DNA of 6,581 nt from Methanosarcinales archaeon. GTDB lineage: Archaea; Halobacteriota; Syntropharchaeia; Alkanophagales; Methanospirareceae. The notes beneath the pieces were generated by a model that saw only the letters and a program-made list of their open reading frames with translations, made no database searches and had not been told where the DNA came from. The DNA is taken from contig JAODGL010000220.1 in NCBI GenBank assembly GCA_025464585.1, forward strand, positions 1-6,581. Direction: 5' to 3'. The position numbers and the translations under genes were made by a program. Position 1 is the first letter of the stretch, and each line of letters starts with the position of its first letter. Shown in pieces: positions 1-5,512 of the stretch.

Positions 1-378
1 GCTTTTCATCCGCTGCCAGTAAAAAGACTGCGGCTGTTCCAGTCTGAAGTAAAAGGTTTGAGGCTTCTATCAGAGCTTGGGGATGAGTTGTTCGGGAACG
101 AAGACCCTGCAAGGGTTTACTTTGAGGGTAAGGCGATCAGAGTGACGGAGTTGAATCATGGTTTGGAAGTGGTAGTTCCCCTACCCTTGCCCTTTGCAAG
201 CAAGTATAAAGAGGTGTGTGAGGTGGAAAGAGCAGGAGAGGATCTTTCAGTGGTTATTTCAACAGATATAGGAGAAGTTAGGAACTTCATTCCCCTACCA
301 ACTATCGCGCACATAATGAGGCTGGAGCGCGCGAAACTTTTAAATGATGAACTTCACATATATTTCACTCAGTCTTGA
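1..378 (+). CDS. ArsA/Get3-family ATPase with C-terminal HSP20-like domain, 3' part only
   Basis: The frame is open from the first base of the window, so the N-terminal ATPase core (P-loop, switch regions) lies outside it. The visible 125 residues begin with FHPLPV (residues 2-7) followed by LRLFQSEVKGLRLL, the usual end of the ArsA/Get3 P-loop ATPase domain, where an LF..EV.G motif precedes the final helix. DPARVYFEG (35-43) leads into a beta-rich segment, about residues 45-125, containing VVVPLPLPF, VVISTDIGEVRNFIPLP and a closing LLNDELHIYF. This matches the HSP20/CS-like domain found at the end of many archaeal and cyanobacterial ArsA proteins. Such ATPases are related to arsenite-pump ATPases and to tail-anchored-protein targeting factors; the substrate here cannot be told. 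The TTG at 58 is inside the coding region and is not the start. The stop is TGA 376-378. Confidence 0.88.
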   Translation, partial: AFHPLPVKRLRLFQSEVKGLRLLSELGDELFGNEDPARVYFEGKAIRVTELNHGLEVVVPLPLPFASKYKEVCEVERAGEDLSVVISTDIGEVRNFIPLPTIAHIMRLERAKLLNDELHIYFTQS

Positions 379-384
379 GAAGAA

Positions 385-405
385 GATAAATTATTGACAT
401 AGATA
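385..405 (+). promoter_or_regulatory. Possible TATA-like element before the small helical protein
   Basis: An A/T-rich stretch (ataaattattgac, ataaata) lies 10-27 bp before the ATG at 412, about where a TATA box would sit for a leaderless archaeal transcript. The gene may equally be read through from the ATPase gene. The call rests on composition and position only. Confidence 0.25.
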
Positions 406-411
406 AATAGT

Positions 412-714
412 ATGGAAGAGGAAATGGGAGAGGATAAGGAAGAAGAATTGGTAAAGGCGGTGAAGGTCCTTGCAGGTACAGCTCTTATTCCTCTACGGGT
501 AGCGGTTGATGTAGTGGGAGGCTTAGCGGAATCTATCGAGAACTATCTTCCCGGACCATCAAAACTCGCCTCAGACCTTATAGAAGTGAGAATAAGCGCG
601 TTGAAAGCGATAAATAAGGTCGTTGAGAAGGAGATAGACCTCCTTGAAAAGTACAAAGAAGACCTTGAAGGTAAGGAAGAGAAGGGGAAGAAGGAAAAAG
701 TCAAGGTGGAATGA
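412..714 (+). CDS. Small charged helical protein, function unknown
   Basis: A 100-residue protein with very acidic N-terminal residues (MEEEMGEDKEEE), a mixed hydrophobic/amphipathic middle (about 14-75, including VKVLAGTALIPLRVAVDVVG and a KAINKVVEKEIDLLEKY helix) and a Lys/Glu-rich tail (76-100). It has no cysteines, no signal peptide and no clear transmembrane span. I do not recognise a family. It could be a scaffold or an adaptor that packs by helical contacts, but that is a guess from composition. It starts 33 bp after the ATPase stop and may be co-transcribed with it. The ATG at 412 has no good Shine-Dalgarno and an A/T-rich stretch (385-405) in front. An alternative ATG at 424 is preceded closely by GAAGAGG, so the first four residues are uncertain. 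A T6 run follows the stop. Confidence 0.7.
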   Translation: MEEEMGEDKEEELVKAVKVLAGTALIPLRVAVDVVGGLAESIENYLPGPSKLASDLIEVRISALKAINKVVEKEIDLLEKYKEDLEGKEEKGKKEKVKVE

Positions 715-720
715 TTTTTT
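715..720 (+). terminator. Oligo-T terminator after the small helical protein gene
   Basis: Six consecutive T residues follow the TGA stop directly, between two convergent genes. T-runs without a required hairpin are the usual intrinsic termination signal in archaea. On the opposite strand the same short gap reads tttattttagc, which could serve the radical SAM gene. Confidence 0.5.
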
Positions 721-744
721 GCTAAAATAAACCTCCGATCAACG

Positions 745-2001
745 CTAAGGTCCTAACCTCCCGAATTCTGTTTGACAAATCACACACCTGAGACCGCTGT
801 CCTCTAAAACCTCCTTTACTTTCTGCATATCTTCATAAGAAGGTTTTCTTATGTCCATTCTCCTGAACGCCGGTCTGTAATCCAGAGCGCATACTTGAAC
901 ATCCGGAGACCATCCTGCTATCCTCTCCCCTATTTTATATATCTCATCAAGCGATATAAACGCCTCATTGTAGGGTATGCCTATGCCAACAAACATCTTA
1001 TCAGAATAATTCTCCACGATGTATTTTATAGCATTCCATTCGTTATCCATGAGTTTTTTCGCTAATTCCCGGTCTTTTATCCCGGTGATTTCGATAAAAG
1101 TATCGGGTTCGAACCCCTTTACATCTGCTCCTATATCCGTAGCGCCCGCAAGATATAGTGCGTCTATGTAATCCCCGGTCAGCACAACTGCGTTTGTATC
1201 CACATGCAATCTCGCTTTCTCATCCCTGTTCAATCTCTTCAATTCCTTCAGGTATTCCAAAAGCCATCTTCTGTTCAGTGTGGATTCTCCACCAGATATC
1301 GCCATTCTGTCCACGCCGAATCTTCTCCTTTCGTAGCTCATTATCCTCGCTGCTTCTACGGGCGACAGTGGTTCTTCTTCGACTGCTGAATAAGTAATTT
1401 CCCAGTTCTGGCATGTTGGACATCTTAATATGCAGCCATGCGAAAAACATGCGACTTCTATGGGTCTAAATCCCAATCCCAGAGTTCTTGGCTTTATCCA
1501 ATAGGGCGTACCCACACCTCCTACTGCATGTCCCTGAAACCCGGAAATCACTCTTTTTTGCTCTTTCTGCTCTATCTCCTCTCTGCACGTTATTATCTCC
1601 ATGCCCACTTCCACTGGTGTTACGCAGCTCGGCTTCAAATCCCCATTTACAATAACCGCACACGACCAGCATCCCCCGGTTCGGCAAGGTGCAAGAATTT
1701 CTGTTTCGCTTAGTTCCCCCACCTCCCGCCCCTTGCTATCTTTGAACGGTAGTATCGAAAAACCTATTAGTTCAAGTGCCCTCAACACAGTTACGCCTTC
1801 CGGCACCGTGTATCTCTCACGGTTTACTTTTATCTCTATCTCTTTCCTGCGCTCCCAGATTTCTTCTAAGACTCTTGCTTCGTATGGACACGCATCCACA
1901 CACGCACCGCAACCAATGCAATTATCGCGAGAAGGGCATATCAACGTACAGAATCCACATCCTTTACACCTATCAGTTTTTCTCGCAACTTTGAACTTCA
2001 T
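745..2001 (-). CDS. Radical SAM protein with fused double [4Fe-4S] ferredoxin motif and plant-type [2Fe-2S] domain
   Basis: A 418-residue cytoplasmic redox/radical enzyme. Residues 12-38 hold two CxxCxxCxxxCP motifs (C12, C15, C18, C22 and C28, C31, C34, C38). Residues 56-135 form a ferredoxin-like domain with a plant-type [2Fe-2S] ligand set, C106-x4-C111-x2-C114-x11-C126. The radical SAM core starts near 180 with C190-x3-C194-x2-C197 (CILRCPTCQNW) and has a SAM-binding SGGES at 236-240. HVDTN (266-270), ADVKGF (292-297) and CALDYRPAF (371-379) match the pyruvate-formate-lyase-activase-like group (COG1180). C185, C406 and C409 are extra cysteines. The ferredoxin parts probably pass electrons to the catalytic [4Fe-4S] cluster. 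The substrate is unknown; no glycyl radical enzyme gene is in the window, so an activase role is not supported by context. The start is the ATG at 1999-2001, with no Shine-Dalgarno but a TATA-like box about 25 bp upstream, consistent with a leaderless mRNA. It converges with the gene before it and diverges from sepF. Confidence 0.9.
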   Translation of the reverse strand: MKFKVARKTDRCKGCGFCTLICPSRDNCIGCGACVDACPYEARVLEEIWERRKEIEIKVNRERYTVPEGVTVLRALELIGFSILPFKDSKGREVGELSETEILAPCRTGGCWSCAVIVNGDLKPSCVTPVEVGMEIITCREEIEQKEQKRVISGFQGHAVGGVGTPYWIKPRTLGLGFRPIEVACFSHGCILRCPTCQNWEITYSAVEEEPLSPVEAARIMSYERRRFGVDRMAISGGESTLNRRWLLEYLKELKRLNRDEKARLHVDTNAVVLTGDYIDALYLAGATDIGADVKGFEPDTFIEITGIKDRELAKKLMDNEWNAIKYIVENYSDKMFVGIGIPYNEAFISLDEIYKIGERIAGWSPDVQVCALDYRPAFRRMDIRKPSYEDMQKVKEVLEDSGLRCVICQTEFGRLGP

Positions 2002-2018
2002 GCCATCTATGCAATGCT

Positions 2019-2032
2019 TTTTAATTAATTAA
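2019..2032 (-). promoter_or_regulatory. Putative TATA box of the radical SAM gene
   Basis: On the minus strand this reads ttaattaattaaaa, centred about 25 bp before the ATG. That would put transcription start at or near the start codon and explain the missing Shine-Dalgarno. It overlaps the perfect 12-bp palindrome TTAATTAATTAA (2021-2032), which may be chance in A/T-rich DNA or a regulator site. Confidence 0.45.
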
Positions 2033-2040
2033 CTCACTAT

Positions 2041-2090
2041 TTTTAAGTATTAAGATAACAATTATTAAAAAGGGGGAGTGAGAGAGAGGA
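2041..2090 (+). promoter_or_regulatory. sepF promoter region and Shine-Dalgarno
   Basis: Two TATA-like candidates face sepF: ttttaagtat (2041-2050) and attattaaaa (2061-2070). The first gives a leader of about 25 nt that would include the purine-rich ribosome binding site gagagagagga (2080-2090), seven bases before the ATG. The second sits so close to the ATG that its transcript would hardly carry the ribosome binding site, so I favour the first. Confidence 0.4.
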
Positions 2091-2096
2091 ATAAAA

Positions 2097-2480
2097 ATGG
2101 GGATAAAAGAAGCTTTAATGAAACTGTTTGTAAAGAAGGAGGGAATAATGGGGAATGAGGAGGATTATCTGGACCTGGATATAGAGGAGTACGAAGAGGA
2201 GCTAAAGAAAGAAGAGGGAGTAAAGATGTACATAAAGACTGCGGAATTGACCGGTTTATTCGATGTTCCCGAATTGAAAAAAGAGATATACGCAGGCAAC
2301 ATACTGATTCTGGATATCTCACTGGCAAGACAGGACAAAGTTCTGGTAGAGAAAGCGATAAAAGACCTGAAGATGGCAGCATTTGATGTAGGTGGTGACA
2401 TCGCCGGTATTGGGGATGACCAGGTGATAGTGGCGCCAACGGGGATTAAGATAGAAAGGAAGAGATTGATTGGGAAGTAA
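2097..2480 (+). CDS. sepF: Archaeal cell division protein SepF
   Basis: A 127-residue protein of the SepF family (formerly DUF552), the membrane anchor that tethers FtsZ filaments at the division site in many archaea. The N-terminus MGIKEALMKLF (1-11) is the short amphipathic helix expected for membrane targeting. An acidic flexible linker (about 15-42) follows, and then the alpha/beta SepF core (43-120) with MYIKTAEL, ILILDISLARQDK and the hallmark DVGGDIAGIGDDQVIVAPTG (97-116). Length and domain order fit archaeal SepF. It is the first gene of a + strand run with zpr1-like and recQ genes, with 48 bp to the next start. No ftsZ is in the window. The ATG at 2097 is chosen because it restores the amphipathic helix and has a purine-rich binding site; later ATGs (2118, 2148) would remove it. 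Confidence 0.93.
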   Translation: MGIKEALMKLFVKKEGIMGNEEDYLDLDIEEYEEELKKEEGVKMYIKTAELTGLFDVPELKKEIYAGNILILDISLARQDKVLVEKAIKDLKMAAFDVGGDIAGIGDDQVIVAPTGIKIERKRLIGK

Positions 2481-2528
2481 GTAATTGGCAATGGCAACTG
2501 AGCGCCAATACGGAGTAGAAGAAAGGAT

Positions 2529-3038
2529 GTGAAAGAGAAATGCCCGATTTGCGGAGCGGAAAGCGAATTGCGCTTTTTACCTTATGAAATACCGCATTTT
2601 GGCGATGCATTGATGTTTATTGCCGTTTGTCCCTCCTGTGGGTATCGCTATACCGACGTAATGATACTATCAGATAAGAAGAGGAGCAGATACGAGATGG
2701 AGATTTCTTCACCGCAGGATTTGAATGTGACCGTTGTAAGGTCTTCGTTCGGGAGCATCGAGATACCGGAGTTGGGCGTAAGCGTAGAACCGAGAAGAGG
2801 GGAATCCTTTATTTCTACGGTGGAAGGCGTGTTGAAGCGCGTGGAAGAAGTGGTGAAGATGCTGAGCAGGGATGTCAAGGGTAAAAAGAAAAAACGTGCA
2901 GAGCATATTTTGAAGCTAATAGAACAAATCAAGTCGGGTAATGCTTCCATGAAACTAATAATAGAAGACCCCACTGGTAACAGTGCGATAATTTCTCATA
3001 AAATAAAACACGATGAACGAGATAAAAATGGATGCTAA
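2529..3038 (+). CDS. Archaeal ZPR1-type zinc-finger protein
   Basis: A 169-residue single-module ZPR1 homologue. It has a four-cysteine zinc ribbon, C5-x2-C8 and C34-x2-C37, with LPYEIPHFGD (18-27) between the pairs as in the ZPR1 finger. The beta-rich A-box-like domain follows, with VVRSSFGSIEIPELGVSVEP (69-88) and FISTVEGVLKRVEEVV, and a C-terminal helix and IIEDPTGNSAI (144-154). Eukaryotic ZPR1 has two such modules and binds elongation factor eEF1A; archaeal proteins have one and their role is not established. The start is GTG at 2529, because no ATG, GTG or TTG exists between it and the upstream in-frame stop (2499-2501). GGAG at 2512-2515 is 13 bp away and AAAGG at 2522-2526 only 2 bp, so the binding site is not ideal. 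The 3' end overlaps the helicase gene, implying a shared transcript. Confidence 0.9.
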   Translation: MKEKCPICGAESELRFLPYEIPHFGDALMFIAVCPSCGYRYTDVMILSDKKRSRYEMEISSPQDLNVTVVRSSFGSIEIPELGVSVEPRRGESFISTVEGVLKRVEEVVKMLSRDVKGKKKKRAEHILKLIEQIKSGNASMKLIIEDPTGNSAIISHKIKHDERDKNGC

Positions 3039-4758
3039 CACCCCAAAAGACCCCTTGACCATTTTAAACACCGTATTCAATCACAGCTCTTTTCGCCCAC
3101 GACAGGAAGAAATAATTGGGAATGTCTTAGCCGGGAAGAACACGCTTGCTATTCTTCCCACAGGTGCCGGGAAATCTCTATGCTTTCAAATACCCGCGTT
3201 GGTATTTGATGGTTTGACAGTAGTTGTAAGTCCGTTAATCGCATTGATGAAGGACCAGGTGGACGGGCTGAGGAAGAAAGGTGTGCATGATGTGGCGTAT
3301 ATCAATTCCATGCTCGATTCAAGCACAAAAGAGCGCATATACGAGCTATTAAAAGCATCAAAATTGAAGATGCTGTATGTTGCTCCTGAAACGTTCGTAG
3401 ATAATAAATTAATGAGCATATTGAAGTCGTGTAATATCAGTCTAATCGCGATTGACGAGGTGCATTGCATTTCCGTCTGGGGTCATAACTTCAGACCCGA
3501 CTATTTACGACTGCGAAGGATGATAAGGGCATTGAATAACCCACCCCCGCCTGTGCTTGGATTAACAGCCACAGCCACTAAAACAGTCGAAGTGGATGTG
3601 CAGAAACAATTGGGCATAAAATGCGATGTGTTCAAAGCCAGCTTTGACAGGAAGAATCTGTTATTTTCCGTAATCCGCTTGAAAACTAACTATGGAAAGG
3701 AAAAAATCTTGAAAGGACTTTTGGAAAAACTCAAAGGCTCTGTCATCGTTTACGTCAATTTCACGAGAACCGCAGAGGAGCTGGCTACATATTTAGCCGA
3801 TGCGGGCTTGAGTACATCGTATTATCACGGTCAAATAAAAGATAAAGAAGAGAGAAGAAGGATACAAAACGATTTTATAAGCGGGGGAACGCGAATCGTG
3901 GTGGCTACAAATGCTTTCGGGATGGGCATTGATAAAGAGGACATCAGGGCAATAATCCATTACAATCTTCCAAAATCCATTGAGAACTATTATCAAGAGG
4001 TGGGACGTGCAGGGAGGGATGGAAAGCCCGCATATTGCTTCTTGCTTTATTCTAAAATGGATGAAATCAAGCTGCGTAAATTGATTCAGTATAATACGCC
4101 TTCTCGGAAGCAAATTAAAGCGGTGCTTGGTCTGTTGACACGAGCAGAGGGGAAATTAATTTACGTAAATGTGAAGAAGGTAGCAAACGATTTGAAGTTG
4201 GACGAGGTTCCCATCAGATTAATTTTGCATCATCTTGAGCGGATGGATGCGATAAACACGTATTTCAGGATTTTCAGGCGTGCATCGGTGAAGATGCTAA
4301 ACGCAGACGTAAAATCGGTAAAATACCAGCAAGAGGCGGAGAAGCTAATCCGGAATGTGTATTTTAAGGAGAATTTGAAGAGATGGATGGATTTAGAAGT
4401 GCTGAGCAGGTCTGTTCAGATATCTGTTCCGAGGATAAACAATATATTACGTGAGTTGAAAATTGCCAGGGTAATAGAACTTGAAGAAAGGGATTTCTGC
4501 ACGCCTATTAAAGTCAATCCCGGTATAAAAGATGTTGACACGATTGAGCTGCTTGAGATCTTTTTTCGACTGGAAGAGAGCAGCATGAAAAAGATTGATA
4601 AGGTAGTCGAATATGTGGAGAGCGGAGAGTGCAAGAGGAAGTTCATTTTGAATTATTTTGGTGAGGATTATGAAGGGACGTGCAATGCGTGTAGCGTTTG
4701 CAATCCGTTATTACGAGGCATAGGAGAGGATACTGAAGTAAATGGTTTAAACGGATAA
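3013..4758 (+). CDS. recQ: RecQ-family DNA helicase, upstream frame (helicase core to zinc-binding domain)
   Basis: A 581-residue superfamily 2 helicase for unwinding recombination and repair intermediates with 3'-5' polarity. Motif 0 is FRPRQEEII (27-35); Walker A LPTGAGKS (48-55); motif Ia VVSPLIALMKDQ (71-82); motif II DEVH (148-151) followed by the RecQ aromatic loop W156-GHNFRPDY-164; motif III LTATAT (184-189); motif V VATNAFGMGIDK (297-308); motif VI QEVGRAGRDG (328-337). A helical/winged segment (about 355-530) precedes zinc ligands C540, C557, C560, C563. Placing the zinc site so late resembles a bacterial RecQ subgroup (Bacteroidetes-type and RecS-like) more than E. coli RecQ. Motif II has Val in place of the usual Ala of DEAH. 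The frame ends 18 codons after C563 without winged-helix or HRDC domains, which lie in the -1 frame just downstream. The start is ATG 3013 or ATG 3028; neither has a clear Shine-Dalgarno, and both overlap the zpr1-like gene. Confidence 0.92.
   Translation: MNEIKMDANTPKDPLTILNTVFNHSSFRPRQEEIIGNVLAGKNTLAILPTGAGKSLCFQIPALVFDGLTVVVSPLIALMKDQVDGLRKKGVHDVAYINSMLDSSTKERIYELLKASKLKMLYVAPETFVDNKLMSILKSCNISLIAIDEVHCISVWGHNFRPDYLRLRRMIRALNNPPPPVLGLTATATKTVEVDVQKQLGIKCDVFKASFDRKNLLFSVIRLKTNYGKEKILKGLLEKLKGSVIVYVNFTRTAEELATYLADAGLSTSYYHGQIKDKEERRRIQNDFISGGTRIVVATNAFGMGIDKEDIRAIIHYNLPKSIENYYQEVGRAGRDGKPAYCFLLYSKMDEIKLRKLIQYNTPSRKQIKAVLGLLTRAEGKLIYVNVKKVANDLKLDEVPIRLILHHLERMDAINTYFRIFRRASVKMLNADVKSVKYQQEAEKLIRNVYFKENLKRWMDLEVLSRSVQISVPRINNILRELKIARVIELEERDFCTPIKVNPGIKDVDTIELLEIFFRLEESSMKKIDKVVEYVESGECKRKFILNYFGEDYEGTCNACSVCNPLLRGIGEDTEVNGLNG
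4722..4730 (+). promoter_or_regulatory. Internal Shine-Dalgarno-like sequence upstream of the slippery heptamer
   Basis: AGGAGAGGA lies inside the RecQ frame 15 nt before the heptamer at 4746. Internal Shine-Dalgarno sites stimulate -1 frameshifting in bacterial genes such as dnaX, where the spacing is about 10 nt; here the gap is longer. No start codon lies at a usual distance in the downstream frame, so it is not an ordinary initiation site for that frame. It also simply encodes Gly-Glu-Asp, so chance is possible. Confidence 0.35.
4746..4752 (+). other. Candidate -1 programmed frameshift site (T TTA AAC)
   Basis: The zero-frame codons are TTA (4747-4749, Leu579) and AAC (4750-4752, Asn580), preceded by T4746, which is the X XXY YYZ arrangement. 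A -1 slip re-pairs the two tRNAs on TTT and AAA and continues with CGG at 4752 in the frame that encodes the RecQ winged-helix and HRDC domains. The zero-frame stop TAA is at 4756-4758, one codon later. I see no strong downstream stem-loop: only short candidates such as GGTG 4791-4794 with CACC 4808-4811, or AAG-GTAC-type pairing around 4781-4797. Mutation or sequence error cannot be excluded. Confidence 0.5.
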
Positions 4759-4829
4759 TAAATCAAAATCTACAAGAATCAAGGTACTATGGTGCTTTAA
4801 AAGATTACACCGCGGATGAAGTAAAATAT

Positions 4830-5282
4830 ATGGCTGACCAGTTGATAGAGAAGGGGTATTTGGAGAAAAGGCAGGGAGATTCACGTTTTCCTCGACCTGT
4901 ATTGTATCTCACCGCTATGGCTGAGCGGGCATTGGGCGAAAAAGAGAAAGAGCATATAAAAAACCTTTCTTTAAAAAAGAAAGCTTTACCAAAGAAAAAT
5001 TATACTTCATATACAATAAAATTGCAGTTGCCAGCAAAAGAAGAAGTTGTAATAAGCGAAGGAAAGAGCTTAAAAGTGCTTGCCGAGTTGAAGAAATGGC
5101 GCAGGGAAATTGCCTCAGAGAAAAAGATTCCTCCTTATTGCGTTTTTCATGATAGCACGTTAATTGGTATAGCGAATCAATTACCGAGGACAAAGGAGGA
5201 GTTGGAAGGGATTAAAGGGGTTGGTAGAAGGAAGATTGAGGATTATGGTGAGGAGATATTGCGGATAGTGAATGAAAGATAA
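4830..5282 (+). CDS. RecQ C-terminal part: winged-helix (RQC-like) and HRDC domains in the -1 frame
   Basis: From the first ATG this frame gives 150 residues, but the coding signal begins earlier: the frame is open from 4737, and the codons just before the ATG read SRYYGALKDYTADEVKY. These join MADQLIEKGYLEK...PVLYLTAMAERAL to make a typical RQC-type winged helix. A Lys-rich linker (about 38-75) leads to an HRDC domain at 80-148 (LAELKKWRREIA, then LPRTKEELEGIKGVGRRKIEDYG), a DNA-binding module that in RecQ helps recognise branched structures. No ATG, GTG or TTG occurs between 4737 and 4830, so initiation at 4830 would delete the first helix of the winged domain. I therefore read this as the second half of the upstream helicase gene. 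With a slip at 4746-4752 the joined protein would be 756 residues, a normal length for a complete RecQ. Otherwise it is a broken gene tail. Confidence 0.8.
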   Translation: MADQLIEKGYLEKRQGDSRFPRPVLYLTAMAERALGEKEKEHIKNLSLKKKALPKKNYTSYTIKLQLPAKEEVVISEGKSLKVLAELKKWRREIASEKKIPPYCVFHDSTLIGIANQLPRTKEELEGIKGVGRRKIEDYGEEILRIVNER

Positions 5283-5436
5283 TAAAAATGCTTGCCCAAA
5301 AAACCCTTCTTTCTGAAGATCGCAATCACTGCAAATACCGCTGCTTTGACGGTGCTCCTCCTGAACAGGATATTAATAAATCTCCTGAACGGAACACGCC
5401 CCTTGAAGAACTGCCAGACATTGTTTAAATAGAGGG
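5283..5436. other. Intergenic stretch with probable minus-strand gene relic
   Basis: No convincing + strand gene is present. A 46-residue frame with an ATG (5288-5428) has no Shine-Dalgarno and unremarkable composition. On the minus strand a frame is open from 5470 down to a stop at 5243-5245 and reads protein-like in its middle: FFKGRVPFRRFINILF, then TVKAAVFAVIAIFRKKGFF, a basic-flanked hydrophobic segment with archaeal-looking AGG/AGA/AAG codons. It has no ATG, GTG or TTG before that segment and its end runs antisense into the HRDC region, so a decayed fragment is more likely than a live gene. TTTAAATA (5424-5431) is a TATA-like candidate for the next gene. Confidence 0.35.
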
Positions 5437-5472
5437 AAGTTATACTTTGTATAGAATTAAAAAGTATAATTT
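5437..5472. repeat. Inverted repeat upstream of the zinc-ribbon gene (possible operator)
   Basis: The left arm aagttatacttt (5437-5448) and right arm aaagtataattt (5461-5472) are complementary over 12 positions except one G-T pair, with a 12-bp spacer. The right arm contains TATAAT (5465-5470), placed so that transcription would begin near 5490, just before the Shine-Dalgarno of the gene at 5513. An operator covering the promoter is therefore plausible; an RNA hairpin would be A/U-rich and weak. Confidence 0.5.
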
Positions 5473-5512
5473 AACGGTAAATACAACAAGGAGAGAAAGG
5501 GGTGAAGAGCGT

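Noticed and set aside
1158..2032. Several + strand open frames opposite the radical SAM gene
   Set aside because: The minus-strand protein has all its cluster motifs in place over its full length, and the + strand translations look like antisense noise.
2065..2439. 124-codon minus-strand open frame opposite sepF
   Set aside because: It is a low-complexity Leu/Ser/Pro-rich shadow of the purine-rich sepF codons, with no family resemblance; the + strand frame is a clear SepF.
3186..4646. Minus-strand open frames opposite recQ
   Set aside because: The helicase motifs are continuous on the + strand; the antisense products have no recognisable features.
4781..4811. Downstream stem-loop or pseudoknot stimulating the recQ frameshift
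   Set aside because: Only 4- to 6-bp imperfect pairings were found by eye, too weak and too far from the heptamer to claim.
5288..5428. 46-residue + strand frame with an ATG
   Set aside because: It has no ribosome binding site and unremarkable composition, and the opposite strand looks more protein-like; not supported as a gene.
5447..5512. TTG start at 5447 for the zinc-ribbon gene
   Set aside because: It lies inside the inverted repeat/promoter-like region without a Shine-Dalgarno; the ATG at 5513 has a purine-rich site and gives the expected MGMFDT N-terminus.
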